From NCBI RefSeq assembly GCF_001642805.2, contig NZ_CP016948.1, forward strand, positions 2,170,001 through 2,234,000: a stretch of 64,000 nt of DNA, given 5' to 3'. The translations under genes were made by a program, and so were the position numbers. The DNA is from Serratia surfactantfaciens (lineage in GTDB: Bacteria > Pseudomonadota > Gammaproteobacteria > Enterobacterales > Enterobacteriaceae). A model generated the notes under the pieces. That model saw only the letters and a program-made list of their open reading frames with translations, was not told where the DNA came from and ran no database searches. How positions within the stretch are numbered: the first letter of the stretch is position 1; the number at the start of each line of letters is the position of its first letter. Positions 10,349 to 21,331 of this stretch are shown here, in pieces.

Positions 10349-11197
10349 ATGCCACACCAAAATGTACAACGGAAAGTGTTACGCACCATCTGCCCGGACG
10401 CCAAAGGGCTGATCGCCAAGATCACCAACATTTGTTACAAGCACGAACTCAATATCGTCCAGAACAATGAGTTCGTCGATCACCGCACCGGGCGTTTCTT
10501 CATGCGCACCGAGCTGGAAGGCATTTTCAACGACAACACGCTGCTGGCCGATCTGGACAGCGCGCTGCCGGAAGGTTCACTGCGCGAGCTGCACAGCACC
10601 GGACGCCGGCGCATCGTGGTGCTAGTCACCAAAGAGGCCCACTGCCTGGGCGATCTGTTGATGAAAAGCGCCTATGGCGGTCTCGACGTTGAAATCGCCG
10701 CCGTGATTGGCAACCACGACACCTTGCAATCGCTGGTGGAGCGTTTCGACATTCCTTTCCACCTGGTGAGCCACGAAGGCCTGACGCGCGAACAGCACGA
10801 CCGCGAAATGACGGCCAGGATCGATCAATATCAGCCGGATTATGTAGTGCTGGCCAAATATATGCGCGTACTGACGCCGGCCTTCGTACAACATTATCCG
10901 AATCAGGTGATCAACATTCACCATTCGTTCCTGCCGGCGTTTATCGGCGCGCGTCCTTATCACCAGGCCTACGAGCGCGGCGTGAAAATCATCGGCGCCA
11001 CCGCCCACTACGTTAACGACAATCTCGACGAAGGCCCAATCATCATGCAGGACGTGATCCACGTCGATCACACCTACTCCGCCGAGGATATGATGCGCGC
11101 CGGCCGCGACGTTGAGAAAAATGTGCTCAGCCGCGCGCTGTACCAGGTACTGGCGCAGCGTGTCTTCGTCTACGGCAATCGCACCGTTATTCTGTAA
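10349..11197 (+). CDS. purU: Formyltetrahydrofolate deformylase
   Basis: Hydrolyses 10-formyl-THF to THF and formate, supplying formate for PurT-dependent purine synthesis and balancing one-carbon pools. An N-terminal ACT domain (about residues 8-85, RTICPDAKGLIAKI) precedes the formyltransferase-like catalytic domain with NIHHSFLPAFIGARPYHQAY and the aspartate in HYVNDNLDEGPII. The internal ATG giving MPHQNVQRKVLR is used because it matches the family N-terminus and yields 282 residues; the frame is open far upstream into ychJ. Confidence 0.97.
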   Translation: MPHQNVQRKVLRTICPDAKGLIAKITNICYKHELNIVQNNEFVDHRTGRFFMRTELEGIFNDNTLLADLDSALPEGSLRELHSTGRRRIVVLVTKEAHCLGDLLMKSAYGGLDVEIAAVIGNHDTLQSLVERFDIPFHLVSHEGLTREQHDREMTARIDQYQPDYVVLAKYMRVLTPAFVQHYPNQVINIHHSFLPAFIGARPYHQAYERGVKIIGATAHYVNDNLDEGPIIMQDVIHVDHTYSAEDMMRAGRDVEKNVLSRALYQVLAQRVFVYGNRTVIL

Positions 11198-11284
11198 TCG
11201 CTCAATAAATCGGTGCATTTCGTTCAGGGATGCACCGCCAAGAATAAAAAAACGGCAAACGATTCATTTTCTGCATTTCAATGC

Positions 11285-11312
11285 TTTACACATCCGCTTC
11301 ATTTGATATGAT
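11285..11312 (+). promoter_or_regulatory. Strong stringent-type promoter of the tRNA-Tyr operon
   Basis: A -35 TTTACA and a -10 TATGAT are separated by 16 bases, followed at once by the GC-rich discriminator GCGCCCCG. From memory this is nearly the same as the E. coli tyrT promoter. GC-rich discriminators of this kind make stable RNA promoters sensitive to ppGpp. Confidence 0.92.
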
Positions 11313-11373
11313 GCGCCCCGCTTACCGAGACAGCGCTCTCGCAAGCAAGGCCAGTTAAATAGCCATGTAATAT

Positions 11374-11458
<85 letters not shown>

Positions 11459-11511
11459 TCTTCTCTTTGTTGATGAACTTGAAGCGAAAGCTGAAATCTC
11501 ATTAAACGCTG

Positions 11512-11586
11512 AGGGGGAGGATGAGAAGCTTCGACAAGGTTCGAGCCGAGCGTAGCGAGACAACGCGCTTTAGCGCGGTAATCCTT
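11512..11586 (+). repeat. Diverged repeat copy in the spacer between the two tRNA-Tyr genes
   Basis: The spacer shares GAGGATGAGAAGCTTCGACA and the AAGGTTCGAG that follows, plus the GAGACAACGCGCTT and AGCGCG blocks, with the 174-bp repeats after the second tRNA. It ends in AATCCTT, a remnant of the tRNA 3' end without the CCA. It is a diverged third copy of the same element. Confidence 0.8.
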
Positions 11587-11647
11587 AGAAGCACACAACA
11601 GGAATTTAGCCCATTCCTTAAAAAATCAGTAAATCCATGAATATCAT

Positions 11648-11714
<67 letters not shown>

Positions 11715-11732
<18 letters not shown>

Positions 11733-12044
11733 TTCCTTGCACAAAACTCCAAAACCCACTTAAAGCACATCACATCCATAATACTCCGTACTGGGGAAGG
11801 ATGAGAAGCTTCGACAAGGTTCGAGTCTCACGCAGTGAGACAACGCGCTTCAGCGCGGCCCGCAGGGTGAGTCGCGCAGCGACGAATCATCCTTCCCCCA
11901 CCACCATTCCTTGCACAAAACTCCAAAACCCACTTAAAGCACATCACATCCATAATGCTCCGTACTGGGGAAGGATGAGAAGCTTCGACAAGGTTCGAGT
12001 CTCACGCAGTGAGACAACGCGCTTCAGCGCGGCCCGCAGGGTGA
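11715..12044 (+). repeat. 174-bp tandem repeats carrying the tRNA-Tyr 3' end (rtT-like)
   Basis: Unit A (11715-11888) begins inside the second tRNA with its last 18 bases (ATCCTTCCCCCACCACCA). Unit B starts at 11889 with the same 18 bases and runs to 12044, where it is cut off after 156 bases. Over the shared 156 bases I count one mismatch (A at 11783, G at 11957). The E. coli tyrT operon has an analogous array of about 178-bp repeats, each with 19 bases of tRNA-Tyr, that yields rtT RNA. The sequences need not be homologous; the architecture is the same. Confidence 0.88.
11793..11906 (+). other. tRNA-like fold inside the repeat array
   Basis: Within unit A, GGGGAAGGAT (11793-11802) is the exact reverse complement of ATCCTTCCCC (11889-11898), which is followed by CACCACCA. 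Between them are three perfect small hairpins: GTCTCAC-GCA-GTGAGAC, CGCGCT-TC-AGCGCG, and GTCGC-GCA-GCGAC. The result would be a closed stem with three arms and a 3' CCA, like an enlarged tRNA. The fold is read by eye and its function is unknown. Confidence 0.55.
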
Positions 12045-12192
12045 ATAGCTCTCGTATCAATAAACTCAATTTATCTCCCTTTATCGCCGCTTTCACCTTG
12101 ATGTTTTATCTCCACACTCCCAGCAGTAACTTGAACTCCGGCCGACAATTCGCTATACCACTGGCTTCTTTAGTGCAGTAAGGAACAGGTGG

Positions 12193-12765
12193 ATGCGAAA
12201 CAATATTTGCGTTTTTTGTGGCGCCAGCGAAGGCGTCAACCCCGCTTATGCCGAGCAGGCCCGTCAACTGGGGCAACTGCTGGCCGGACAGGGGCGCCGG
12301 TTGATCTACGGCGGCGGCAAAAAAGGGTTGATGGGCATCGTGGCGGACGCCGTGCTGGCCGCAGGCGGTGAAGCTGTCGGCATTATCCCTGAGCGCCTGG
12401 TTGAAGCGGAAACGGCGCATCGCGGCCTGACCGAGTTGGAAGTGGTGCCTGACATGCATACGCGCAAAGCCCGTATGGCGGCGTTGGCGGACGGTTTTAT
12501 CGCCCTGCCCGGCGGCATCGGCACGCTGGAAGAGCTGTTTGAAATCTGGACCTGGGGACAGATCGGCTATCACAACAAACCGGTCGGCCTGCTGAACGTT
12601 AACGGGTTCTACCGCCCACTGAGCCAGTTCCTCGAACATGTCGCCGATCAGGGTTTCATGCGCCACGACTATCTCGGTACGCTGCACATCAGCGAATCGG
12701 CGCAAACGCTGCTGCAACAGTTTGACGACTATCAGCCTAAAAATTACGACCGCTGGGCGAAATAA
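12193..12765 (+). CDS. LOG-family protein (TIGR00730, cytokinin riboside 5'-monophosphate phosphoribohydrolase type)
   Basis: 190-residue Rossmann-fold protein with the family signature [20 protein letters not shown] around residues 97-116 and a lysine-rich GGGKKGLMG loop near residue 42. Family members cleave nucleoside 5'-monophosphates to base plus ribose 5-phosphate; in bacteria the physiological role is often unclear. The ATG follows AGGAACAGGTGG. It sits between the tRNA repeats and xthA on the same strand. Confidence 0.9.
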   Translation: MRNNICVFCGASEGVNPAYAEQARQLGQLLAGQGRRLIYGGGKKGLMGIVADAVLAAGGEAVGIIPERLVEAETAHRGLTELEVVPDMHTRKARMAALADGFIALPGGIGTLEELFEIWTWGQIGYHNKPVGLLNVNGFYRPLSQFLEHVADQGFMRHDYLGTLHISESAQTLLQQFDDYQPKNYDRWAK

Positions 12766-12865
12766 CCGGCTGCGCAGTCAGCGGGCCCGCCGCTGTCTGC
12801 GTTACATTTCCCGCCAAACTCTGCTACTATCACAGCACATTTTTCTCGTGAAAACGGCACCGCTC

Positions 12866-13672
12866 ATGAAGTTTGTCTCTTTTAATATCAATGGACTGCG
12901 CGCGCGTCCGCACCAGTTGGCGGCAATTATCGAGCAGCACCAGCCCGACGTGATCGGTCTGCAGGAAACCAAAGTTCACGACGACATGTTCCCGCTGGAA
13001 GAAGTCAGCCAGCACGGCTACCACGTGTTCTATCACGGGCAAAAAGGCCATTACGGCGTGGCGCTGCTGACCAAAGCGGAACCGTTGGCTGTACGCCGCG
13101 GCTTCCCGACCGATGAAGAAGACGCACAGCGTCGCATCATCATGGCCGATCTGGCGACCCCGCAGGGTACGCTGACGGTGATCAACGGCTACTTCCCGCA
13201 GGGAGAAAGCCGCGATCACCCGATCAAGTTCCCGGCTAAGACGCGCTTCTATCAGGACCTGCAAAACTACCTGGAGCAACAGCTGTCGGCAGAATCCCCG
13301 GTGTTGATCATGGGCGACATGAACATCAGCCCCAGCGATTATGACATCGGCATCGGCGAAGACAGCCGTAAACGCTGGCTGCGCACCGGTAAGTGCTCCT
13401 TCCTGCCGGAAGAGCGCGAATGGATGGATCGCCTGCTGAACTGGGGCCTGGTGGACACCTATCGCCACGCCAACCCGGAGCGCAATGACGAGTTTTCGTG
13501 GTTCGACTATCGCTCAAAAGGCTTCGACGATAACCGCGGCCTGCGCATCGATCTGCTGCTGGCCAGCACCCCGCTGGCTTCGCGCTGCATCGCCACCGGC
13601 ATCGACTATCAAACCCGCGGCATGGAGAAACCTTCCGACCACGCGCCGGTTTGGGCGGAATTTACGCTGTAA
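12866..13672 (+). CDS. xthA: Exodeoxyribonuclease III (AP endonuclease)
   Basis: Major AP endonuclease and 3'-5' exonuclease of base excision repair. The start giving [15 protein letters not shown] matches the family and yields 268 residues, equal to E. coli XthA. Visible catalytic motifs are LQETKVHDD (metal-binding Glu), [13 protein letters not shown] (Asp/Asn) and [12 protein letters not shown] (Asp-His pair) at the C-terminus. A terminator follows directly, and nudG begins 43 bases later. Confidence 0.98.
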   Translation: MKFVSFNINGLRARPHQLAAIIEQHQPDVIGLQETKVHDDMFPLEEVSQHGYHVFYHGQKGHYGVALLTKAEPLAVRRGFPTDEEDAQRRIIMADLATPQGTLTVINGYFPQGESRDHPIKFPAKTRFYQDLQNYLEQQLSAESPVLIMGDMNISPSDYDIGIGEDSRKRWLRTGKCSFLPEEREWMDRLLNWGLVDTYRHANPERNDEFSWFDYRSKGFDDNRGLRIDLLLASTPLASRCIATGIDYQTRGMEKPSDHAPVWAEFTL

Positions 13673-13679
13673 CCCATCA

Positions 13680-13702
13680 CCCCGGCGCTCGCCGGGGTTT
13701 TA
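13680..13702 (+). terminator. Rho-independent terminator of xthA
   Basis: Stem CCCCGGCG / CGCCGGGG with a short loop followed by TTTTAC, eight bases past the xthA stop. The short T-tract suggests partial read-through into nudG. Confidence 0.75.
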
Positions 13703-13715
13703 CTTTGTGAAGCCA

Positions 13716-14117
13716 ATGAAAATTATCGACGTGGTAGCCGCTATTTTGGAACAGAACGGCCGCATTTTGCTGGCCCAGCGCGGCCCAGGCAGCGATCAGG
13801 CCGGTCTGTGGGAGTTTCCCGGCGGCAAGGTTGAGCCGGGCGAGAGCCAGTCAGAGGCGCTGGCGCGCGAGCTGGATGAAGAATTGGGGATTTGCGCCCG
13901 TGTCGACGCCTATGTGGGCAGCAATCAATGGCAGCAAGGCGAACGCGTCATCCGGCTGCACGCCTGGCGAGTCGTGGATTTCTCCGGCGAACTGCAACAG
14001 CGTTGCCACTCGGCGCTGGTCTGGGTCACGCCGCAACAAGCGCAGGAATTCGCCCTGGCACCCGCCGACGTTCCACTACTGGCGGATTATATCGCCGCGC
14101 AAAGCGATGCACGCTGA
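13716..14117 (+). CDS. nudG: Nudix (d)CTP pyrophosphohydrolase
   Basis: MutT-like enzyme of 133 residues. The Nudix box is complete: GGKVEPGESQSEALARELDE followed by ELGI. The E. coli homologue hydrolyses CTP and oxidised or modified dCTP (for example 5-hydroxy-dCTP) and protects against mutation. The start ATG gives MKIIDVVAAIL; a GTG three codons upstream is possible. It follows xthA and converges with ynjH. Confidence 0.93.
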   Translation: MKIIDVVAAILEQNGRILLAQRGPGSDQAGLWEFPGGKVEPGESQSEALARELDEELGICARVDAYVGSNQWQQGERVIRLHAWRVVDFSGELQQRCHSALVWVTPQQAQEFALAPADVPLLADYIAAQSDAR

Positions 14118-14138
14118 GCGCGGCAATAGGTTACATCG

Positions 14139-14435
14139 TCACTTCTTCAGGCGCACCCAAATCAAGGGGTTGGTACCGATGGTGTTGGGCTCACGCACGC
14201 ACTGCAGCACTTCCCCCTCCACTTTGAGCACCGCGCCTTCGGAATAGTTTTGATTCTGGTAGACACAGCAACGGTTGCAGGGCTGCGCCGGCGGCGGATT
14301 AACGCCGTTTTTCGCCGTACCCCAGATTTCTGGAGAGACCGGTAACACCACGTCCACATCGCCACGGTTGGCGGCGGCCTGGCCGGAAAACGCCAGCGCA
14401 GCGGCGGCCAGCAATCCCATGAGTCCGTGCTTCAT
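14139..14435 (-). CDS. ynjH: DUF1496 secreted protein YnjH
   Basis: 98-residue protein with a clear signal peptide (about residues 1-22, ending AAA) and a small cysteine-containing domain with [20 protein letters not shown]. The family has no known function. Its ATG overlaps the end of topB by four bases (ATGA), so it is translationally coupled as the last gene of the selD-mnmH-topB-ynjH run. Confidence 0.9.
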   Translation of the reverse strand: MKHGLMGLLAAAALAFSGQAAANRGDVDVVLPVSPEIWGTAKNGVNPPPAQPCNRCCVYQNQNYSEGAVLKVEGEVLQCVREPNTIGTNPLIWVRLKK

Positions 14436-16357
14436 TCACTCTTCTCCTGCGCCTTACCGGCGCTTTTTCTGCGTTTTTTGCCCCCGCTGGCAGGCGGCGG
14501 TGGCAATCCACGAAACGCCATGCTCGCCCGGCTCTGCTTGGCCTGATAAATCAGCTCTTGCAGCGTGCCGACCAACGGCTGCATAAAGTCCTGATAACGA
14601 CAGGATTTCTCGCTGATTTGCGTCAGCGTAGCCTCCCAGTTGGCCGTCATATCAGGACGAGCAGCAAGATCCGGCAGCGAGTGAATCAACGCGCGCCCGG
14701 TTTCGCTGGAGTGAATATAGCGCCCCTTCTTGTACAGAAACGCCCGCTTGAACAGTAATTCGATGATCCCCGCTCGCGTCGCTTCCGTCCCTAAACCATC
14801 GGTCGCTCGCAGGATTTTCTTTAGCGCTTTATCTTGTACGAACCGCGCGATGCCGGTCATGGCCGACAGCAGGCTGGCGTCGGTAAACGGCCGTGGGGGC
14901 TGGGTCTGGCGTTCTACCACTTCACCGCGCTCGCACAGCAGCTCATCATCTTTAGCCACCACCGGCAGCGGCGCACCTTCGTTTTCCTCGTCGCGCTCCT
15001 TGCTGCCCAACAGCGTACGCCAGCCGGCTTCCGCCAGGAAACGCGCCTTGGCGATAAATTTGCCGCCGGCGATATCCAGCTCGATCACGCATTTGCGGAA
15101 TACCGCATCCGGACAAAACTGCATCAAGTACTGACGTGCCACCAGCCCATACACGTTCCGCTCATCCTGCGTCAGGTTGACCTTGCCGGCGCGGGCGGTG
15201 GGAATAATGGCGTGGTGGGCATCGACCTTTTTATCGTCCCAGCAGCGGTTGCGGCGATCGCTGTCGATCACCGGCTGCGGGTACAGCTCAGGTTGATGTA
15301 CGCTGATTGCGTTTAGCACCGCGTGACGGCCGGCGAAATGCTCTTCCGGCAAGTAACGGCAGTCGGAACGCGGATAGGTGATCAATTTGTGGGTTTCATA
15401 CAGCCGCTGGCAAACATCCAGCACCTGCTGCGCACTGAGGTTATAACGCCGGGCCGCTTCGATTTGCAGCGTAGAGAGCGAAAATGGCAGCGATGCGGTA
15501 TCTGATTCCCGTTTATCATTATAGGCGGTGACCAGGGCCGGTTGGCCTTCGATGCGCTTAACCACGTGCTCCGCCAACGGCCGATGCAGCAAACGCCCCT
15601 CTTCATCCTGATAAGGCTCGCAGGATTCGCTGGGCTGCCACAGCGCCACAAAGCGCTCTTCTTTCGGCGTGACGATGTGCGCTTTGACCTCGAAGAAGTC
15701 TTTCGGCACAAAGTTTTCTATCTCTTCGTCGCGCCGCACCACCAACCCCAGCACCGGCGTCTGCACCCTGCCCACCGACAGCACGCCGTCATAACCGGCA
15801 TTGCGGCCCAGCAGCGTATAGGCGCGGGTCATATTGATGCCATAGAGCCAGTCGGCGCGCGAACGCGCCAGTGCGGACACGCACAGCGGAATGAAATCAC
15901 GGTTGTCGCGCAGGCGTTCGACAGCACGCTCCACCGCCTGCGGGTTGAGATCGTTGATCAGACAGCGGCGCACGTTCTGGCGCTTTTCTGCCGTCAAATC
16001 CAGATAGTCCAGCACCTCATCCACCAGTAACTGCCCTTCGCGGTCCGGGTCTCCGGCGTGCACAACTTCATCGGCTTCGAGCAGCAACTTTTTAATCGCA
16101 TTGAGCTGTTTGCTGACCGAAGGGCGCGGCTGCAATCGCCATTTTTCAGGAATGATCGGCAGATCCGCCAACGACCAACGCGCATAGCGGCTGTCATAGG
16201 CGTCAGGCTGGGCCTGCTCCAACAGGTGACCGACGCACCAGGTCACCACATCGTTGTTGCCGCAGGCGATATAACCGTCGCCGCGGCGATGCGGCTTGGG
16301 CAATACGTCGGCAATGGCGCGCGCCAAACTCGGTTTCTCGGCTATGAACAGTCGCAT
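14432..16357 (-). CDS. topB: DNA topoisomerase III
   Basis: Type IA topoisomerase that decatenates single-strand-containing DNA with RecQ and at replication forks. It has 641 residues. The Toprim motif is at the N-terminus ([30 protein letters not shown]), and the active-site tyrosine is in [16 protein letters not shown]. The basic C-terminal tail ([13 protein letters not shown]) is slightly shorter than in E. coli. The start overlaps the mnmH stop by one base (TAATG). Confidence 0.98.
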   Translation of the reverse strand: MRLFIAEKPSLARAIADVLPKPHRRGDGYIACGNNDVVTWCVGHLLEQAQPDAYDSRYARWSLADLPIIPEKWRLQPRPSVSKQLNAIKKLLLEADEVVHAGDPDREGQLLVDEVLDYLDLTAEKRQNVRRCLINDLNPQAVERAVERLRDNRDFIPLCVSALARSRADWLYGINMTRAYTLLGRNAGYDGVLSVGRVQTPVLGLVVRRDEEIENFVPKDFFEVKAHIVTPKEERFVALWQPSESCEPYQDEEGRLLHRPLAEHVVKRIEGQPALVTAYNDKRESDTASLPFSLSTLQIEAARRYNLSAQQVLDVCQRLYETHKLITYPRSDCRYLPEEHFAGRHAVLNAISVHQPELYPQPVIDSDRRNRCWDDKKVDAHHAIIPTARAGKVNLTQDERNVYGLVARQYLMQFCPDAVFRKCVIELDIAGGKFIAKARFLAEAGWRTLLGSKERDEENEGAPLPVVAKDDELLCERGEVVERQTQPPRPFTDASLLSAMTGIARFVQDKALKKILRATDGLGTEATRAGIIELLFKRAFLYKKGRYIHSSETGRALIHSLPDLAARPDMTANWEATLTQISEKSCRYQDFMQPLVGTLQELIYQAKQSRASMAFRGLPPPPASGGKKRRKSAGKAQEKSE

Positions 16358-17475
16358 TATTCACCGTTTTTCTGGCTGAACGTCATCAAGAATTCTCTTA
16401 CTTCTGCATAGTTCCCGCGGAAGACGATCCGCTGGGCTTTCTTTTCCAACTGATAGCAATACATCGGATCGTAGTACTGCTGCAACAGGGGCGCCAACCA
16501 TTCGCGGTGCGCGTCGCCCTGGCCGCTGAGGCGCTGTATCCGCAACGCCGCTTCGAGTCGCAGCGTCAACTGCTGGAAACGCTCCAGCCCCAGACGACGG
16601 CGTATGGCGAACAGGCCATGGTGCAAATAGTCGTCGTATTGCCGCCAACCCTCTTCTGCACCATAGGTTTGTTCGAACTGTTCGCGCATGCCGTCGATAT
16701 ATTCCGCCTGCAGGCGCGCCAGGCGAATGTCGAACGGATCGTCGATCACCGCTACCGGCGCCTGCTGCATGCCATTGAACAACGGCAACGGCAGATTGTT
16801 GCTGCCGATGATCCGCCCTTCGTCTTCCAGCACCCAACGGCGGCTGCCACCATGCTGTTTTTTCAGCAATAACACAGCCAGACGATTCTCAAAATCGATC
16901 TGCGAGCTCTGGCCCGCCAGCGTTCGGCCAAAAGATGAACCGCGATGGCGCGCCGCGCCTTCCAGATCGACGCCATCGGCCAGTTCGTTGACCAGCAGCG
17001 TCTTGCCGCTACCGGTATTGCCGCCGACCAGGGCCATCGGCAGCTCGGCGCTTTGCGCCAGCACGCCGAGCAGATAATTGCGCAGCGCCTTGTAGCCGCC
17101 GACGATGCGCGGGTAGTCCACGCCGGCCTCATGCAACCATTGCTGCACCAGTTGCGAGCGCAACCCGCCGCGGAAACAGTAAATATAGCCTTCGGGCCGC
17201 TGCGCGCAGGCCGTCAGCCAGGCGGTAGTGCGCTGTTCGCGCAGTTTGCCGTTCACCAGACTGTGGCCGAGCGCAATCGCCGCTTGCTGGCCATGCTGCT
17301 TATAGCAGGTACCGACCGCCTGCCGCTCGCTGTCGACCATCAGCGGCAAATTCAGCGCCTGGGCGAAGGCGCCCTGCTGGAATTCAATCGGCGCACGCAC
17401 GTCAATCAGCGGCACGTCCTGCAGGAAAATGCGTGGGTAATCGTCGCTGTCCGGCCTTCCTTGCACGTTGGACAC
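16357..17475 (-). CDS. mnmH: tRNA 2-selenouridine synthase
   Basis: Replaces sulfur by selenium at the wobble uridine of tRNA-Lys, -Glu and -Gln, via a geranylated intermediate. It has 372 residues: an N-terminal rhodanese domain with the catalytic cysteine at position 100 ([11 protein letters not shown]) and a C-terminal P-loop domain (GGNTGSGKT). The start is GTG and overlaps the selD stop by one base (TAGTG), so selenophosphate supply and use are coupled. In E. coli mnmH is not in the selD operon. Confidence 0.95.
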   Translation of the reverse strand: MSNVQGRPDSDDYPRIFLQDVPLIDVRAPIEFQQGAFAQALNLPLMVDSERQAVGTCYKQHGQQAAIALGHSLVNGKLREQRTTAWLTACAQRPEGYIYCFRGGLRSQLVQQWLHEAGVDYPRIVGGYKALRNYLLGVLAQSAELPMALVGGNTGSGKTLLVNELADGVDLEGAARHRGSSFGRTLAGQSSQIDFENRLAVLLLKKQHGGSRRWVLEDEGRIIGSNNLPLPLFNGMQQAPVAVIDDPFDIRLARLQAEYIDGMREQFEQTYGAEEGWRQYDDYLHHGLFAIRRRLGLERFQQLTLRLEAALRIQRLSGQGDAHREWLAPLLQQYYDPMYCYQLEKKAQRIVFRGNYAEVREFLMTFSQKNGE

Positions 17476-18518
17476 TACTCGACCTCTATCAGCGGCTTAC
17501 CGGCCGAGGCCGCATGCAACTCGCCGATGGCGTTGAGCGTGATGCCATGCTGCTCGGCAATCGCCAACACCTGCGCTTCCGCCTCGGGCAGCACCGCCAA
17601 CAGCAGCCCGCCGGAGGTCTGCGGATCGCACAGCAGCTGGCGTTGCAGGTCGCTCATCTCACCCACCAGATGGCCATAGCTGTCGAAGTTGCGCCCGGTG
17701 CCGCCCGGCACGCAGCCCTCGGCGATGTACGCCTCGACGTCCGGCAGTTTCGGCACCCGATCGAACCAGACCGTCGCCTGCAGACCGGAGCCCTGACAAA
17801 CTTCGCTCAGGTGGCCCAACAGGCCAAAGCCGGTGATGTCGGTCATCGCCGTGACGCCCGCCACTTCGGCAAAGTCGGCGCCCGGTTTATTCAGGCGGCA
17901 CATCACCTCCGTCGCCAGGCCCTGATGCTCCGGGCGCAGCTTGCTTTGTTTTTCGGCGGTCGTCAGCACGCCGATGCCGAGCGGTTTAGTCAGATAGAGT
18001 TTCGCCCCGGCCTGTGCGGCGCTGTTTTTCTTCACCCGCTCGGTATTGACCACGCCGGTGACCGCCAGGCCGAAAATGGGCTCCGGCGCATCGATGGAGT
18101 GGCCGCCGGCCAGCGCGATCCCCGCCTGCTGGCAGGCGAAACGGCCGCCGTCGATCACCTGCTGCGCCACCTCCGGCGGCAGTTTGGCGATCGGCCAGCC
18201 GAGAATGGCAATCGCCATGATCGGTTTACCGCCCATGGCGTATACGTCGCTGATGGCGTTAGCGGCGGCGATGCGGCCGAAATCGAACGGATCGTCGACG
18301 ATCGGCATGAAGAAGTCGGTGGTGCTGATGATGCCGACGCCGTTGCCGATGTCGTACACCGCCGCGTCGTCGCGGGTTTCATTGCCGACCAGCAGGCGCG
18401 GATCGACAAATTTTTCCCGCTCGCTGTGCAAGATGGTTTCGAGAACTTTCGGTGAGATTTTGCAGCCGCAGCCAGCGCCATGGCTGTACTGGGTTAAACG
18501 GATCGCTGGCGATGTCAT
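17475..18518 (-). CDS. selD: Selenophosphate synthase
   Basis: Makes selenophosphate from selenide and ATP, the selenium donor for Sec-tRNA and mnm5Se2U-tRNA. It has 347 residues. The catalytic pair Cys17/Lys20 is present in [16 protein letters not shown]; position 17 is cysteine, not selenocysteine. The AIR synthase-like fold includes [15 protein letters not shown]. The first gene of a four-gene overlapping operon selD-mnmH-topB-ynjH. Confidence 0.97.
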   Translation of the reverse strand: MTSPAIRLTQYSHGAGCGCKISPKVLETILHSEREKFVDPRLLVGNETRDDAAVYDIGNGVGIISTTDFFMPIVDDPFDFGRIAAANAISDVYAMGGKPIMAIAILGWPIAKLPPEVAQQVIDGGRFACQQAGIALAGGHSIDAPEPIFGLAVTGVVNTERVKKNSAAQAGAKLYLTKPLGIGVLTTAEKQSKLRPEHQGLATEVMCRLNKPGADFAEVAGVTAMTDITGFGLLGHLSEVCQGSGLQATVWFDRVPKLPDVEAYIAEGCVPGGTGRNFDSYGHLVGEMSDLQRQLLCDPQTSGGLLLAVLPEAEAQVLAIAEQHGITLNAIGELHAASAGKPLIEVE

Positions 18519-18675
18519 AGTTCACTCCCTTCGATAACGGCACTCAAGATAACATAGGGTAGCGCTTGCCGAGGGGATTGATAAGAGCGGGCCGCCGATA
18601 AGCGAACAGCCTGCTCAGAAACCATGCAATTTTGCGGGGTTTGGCGCATTTCCCCGCGCCCCGCGGGGAACAAAC

Positions 18676-19227
18676 TCAGAAATAGCTGACGAAAGGCGCG
18701 CTGTCCTGCGGCGTCACCTTGGTGGCGGCCTTCAGCTGCGGCGTACCCAGATAGAGGAAGCCGACGATCTCGTCCTGCTCGCGGCAACCGAAGGCTTCGC
18801 GCACCAGCGCATGCTCGGTCCAGGCGCCGGTGCGCCAGATACCGTTAAAGCCCTGCGCCAGCGCCGCCATCTGCATCGCCTGCACCGCGCAACCGGCGGA
18901 AACCACCTGCTCCCAGCGCGGCACCTTGGTCTCTTCGGTGCAGTGCGCGATGACGGTGATGATCAGCGGCGCGCGGAACGGCGCTTTAGTGGCCTTCTCG
19001 ATCGCCGCGTCGTCCAGTTGATCCTGCTTCGCCGCCGCCTGTAGCAGCTGGCTGAAACGCTCCAGACCCTGATTCTCGATCATCACGAAACGCCACGGCT
19101 GCAGCGCGCCGTGATCGGGCGCACGCAGGCCCGCGTTGATGATATTTTGGCGCACTTCCCCCGCCGGCGCCGGTTCCGCCAGGCGCGAAGCCGAGCGGCG
19201 ATTCAATAAAAGATCCAGAGCATCCAT
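18676..19227 (-). CDS. ydjA: NAD(P)H nitroreductase YdjA
   Basis: Minimal FMN-dependent nitroreductase of 183 residues, the size of E. coli YdjA. Recognisable are the FMN phosphate region RRSASRL near the N-terminus, [12 protein letters not shown] and the C-terminal [11 protein letters not shown]. Physiological substrate unknown. It lies upstream of selD on the same strand with a 157-base gap, and diverges from sppA. Confidence 0.94.
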   Translation of the reverse strand: MDALDLLLNRRSASRLAEPAPAGEVRQNIINAGLRAPDHGALQPWRFVMIENQGLERFSQLLQAAAKQDQLDDAAIEKATKAPFRAPLIITVIAHCTEETKVPRWEQVVSAGCAVQAMQMAALAQGFNGIWRTGAWTEHALVREAFGCREQDEIVGFLYLGTPQLKAATKVTPQDSAPFVSYF

Positions 19228-19387
19228 CGTAAACTCCTGATAACAATTTTCATTCCGGCCACGTTAACATAGCTAAACGACGAGTTACAGCCTCGGCGAT
19301 AGCGTCCGTGTGCCACGATTTAAAGCTGACATTTACCCGGCCGCTCATTAGGATAGCGGAACATTCTCGACTCTTGTTGGAGAGCAC

Positions 19388-21244
19388 ATGCGCACATTGT
19401 GGCAAATTATTGCCGGCATTTTCCGGTGGACATGGCGTCTGCTGAATTTTATCAGGGAACTGATCCTTAACCTGTTCCTGGTATTGCTGATCCTGGTTGG
19501 GGTCGGCATCTATCTATCCTTCCAAAGTTCTTCCACCTCGACGGCTCCGGCGCGCGGCGCACTGCTGGTCGATTTAAGCGGCGTAGTGGTCGATCAGCCT
19601 TCGGTCAACAACCGGGTGCGGCAATGGGGCCGCGAACTCTTGGGCGCCTCCAGCAGCCGTCTGCAGGAGAATTCGCTGTTCGACGTGGTGGACAGCATCC
19701 GCAAGGCCAAAGACGACAAAAACATTACCGGCATGGTGTTGCAGCTGAATGACTTCGCCGGCGCCGATCAGCCGTCGCTACGTTATATCGGCAAGGCGCT
19801 GCGCGAATTCCGCGACAGCGGCAAACCGATCTTCGCCATCGGCGACAGCTACAACCAGACGCAGTACTACCTGGCCAGCTACGCCAACAAGGTCTACCTG
19901 TCGCCGCAGGGCGCGGTCGATCTGCACGGCTTTGCCACCAACAACCTGTACTACAAGTCGTTGCTGGACATGCTTAAGGTCACCACCAATATCTTCCGCG
20001 TCGGCACCTATAAATCGGCGGTAGAACCGCTGATCCGCGACGATATGTCGCCGGCGGCGCGTGAAGCGGACAGCCGTTGGATTGGCGGCCTGTGGCAGAA
20101 TTACCTGGAGACCGTGGCAGCCAACCGTCAACTGACGCCGCAGCAGCTGTTCCCGGGCGCGGCCGGCGTGTTGAGCGGCCTGCAGGCTGCCGGTGGCGAT
20201 ACCGCCCGCTATGCGCTGGACAATAAGCTGGTGGATGAGCTGGCGTCGCGCACCGCGATTGAAAATCAGCTGGTCAAAACCTTTGGCTGGGACAAACAGG
20301 CGAACGATTTCAACGCCATCAGCATCTATGATTACCAGCCGAAACCGGATGCCAACCAGGGCGGCAAGATCGCCGTGGTGTTCGCCAACGGCGCCATCAT
20401 GGACGGCCCGCAGACGCCGGGCAACGTCGGTGGCGACACCACCGCCGCCGAACTGCGTCAGGCGCGCCTGGATCCGGCCATCAAGGCCGTGGTGTTCCGC
20501 GTCAACAGCCCTGGCGGCAGCGTCAGCGCGTCCGAAGTGATCCGCTCCGAGCTGGCCGCCGTGCGCGCCGCCGGCAAGCCGGTGGTGGTTTCCATGGGCG
20601 GCATGGCCGCATCGGGCGGCTACTGGGTCTCGACGCCGGCCGACTACATCATCGCCAGCCCGAGCACGCTGACCGGCTCCATCGGCATTTTCGGCATCAT
20701 CAACACCTACGAGAAAACCCTGGATACGCTGGGCGTGCACACCGACGGCGTGTCGACCTCGCCGCTGGCCGACATCGCGGTCACCAAGGCGTTGCCGCAG
20801 GAGTTCTCGCAGATGATGCAGCTGAACATCGAAAACGGGTATAAGAACTTCCTCGATCTGGTCGCCAAATCGCGCAAGATGACCCCGCAACAGGTTGACC
20901 AAATCGCGCAAGGCCACGTGTGGCTCGGCAGCGACGCCAAGGCCAACGGCCTGGTCGATCAGTTAGGTGATTTCGACGACGCGGTGAAGAAAGCCGCCGA
21001 GCTGGCGAAACTGCAACAGTGGCAGCTCGACTGGTTCGTCGACACCCCAAGCCTGAGCGATATGGTGCTCAGCCAGTTCGGCGTTTCCATTCACGGCATG
21101 CTGCCGGCGGCGATTCAGGCCATGCTGCCCGCCCCGCTGGCGTCGGTCGCCAACGCGGTGAAAGAACAGCCGGGCTTGTTCAATAACCTGAACGATCCGC
21201 AAAACCGCTATGCGATCTGCCTGACCTGCGGAGAAGTCCGCTAA
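19388..21244 (+). CDS. sppA: Signal peptide peptidase A, protease IV
   Basis: Inner-membrane serine protease that degrades signal peptides left after secretion. It has 618 residues, with an N-terminal membrane anchor (about residues 25-48) and two tandem S49 domains. The catalytic dyad lines up exactly with E. coli: Lys209 in GTYKSAVEP and Ser409 in [12 protein letters not shown]. Upstream ATG context has TTGGAGAG. A terminator separates it from ansA. Confidence 0.98.
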   Translation: MRTLWQIIAGIFRWTWRLLNFIRELILNLFLVLLILVGVGIYLSFQSSSTSTAPARGALLVDLSGVVVDQPSVNNRVRQWGRELLGASSSRLQENSLFDVVDSIRKAKDDKNITGMVLQLNDFAGADQPSLRYIGKALREFRDSGKPIFAIGDSYNQTQYYLASYANKVYLSPQGAVDLHGFATNNLYYKSLLDMLKVTTNIFRVGTYKSAVEPLIRDDMSPAAREADSRWIGGLWQNYLETVAANRQLTPQQLFPGAAGVLSGLQAAGGDTARYALDNKLVDELASRTAIENQLVKTFGWDKQANDFNAISIYDYQPKPDANQGGKIAVVFANGAIMDGPQTPGNVGGDTTAAELRQARLDPAIKAVVFRVNSPGGSVSASEVIRSELAAVRAAGKPVVVSMGGMAASGGYWVSTPADYIIASPSTLTGSIGIFGIINTYEKTLDTLGVHTDGVSTSPLADIAVTKALPQEFSQMMQLNIENGYKNFLDLVAKSRKMTPQQVDQIAQGHVWLGSDAKANGLVDQLGDFDDAVKKAAELAKLQQWQLDWFVDTPSLSDMVLSQFGVSIHGMLPAAIQAMLPAPLASVANAVKEQPGLFNNLNDPQNRYAICLTCGEVR

Positions 21245-21257
21245 CAAATAATTCTGC

Positions 21258-21283
21258 AGCCCGGCCATCGCCGGGCTTTTTTT
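21258..21283 (+). terminator. Rho-independent terminator of sppA
   Basis: Stem AGCCCGG / CCGGGCT, loop CCATCG, then seven T residues, 14 bases past the stop. Confidence 0.88.
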
Positions 21284-21331
21284 CTGCCGCCATGCCCCTA
21301 TAATTCAGCCCATCTTATCTTTGTTAAAATC

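Noticed and set aside
11801..12181. 126-codon frame across the tRNA-Tyr repeats, with the peptide MRSFDKVRVSRSETTRFSAA occurring twice
   Set aside because: It is a translation of the repeat sequence itself, changes with copy number, has no ribosome-binding site and runs through hairpin arms. E. coli has a protamine-like ORF (tpr) in its array, so a peptide is not impossible, but nothing here supports one.
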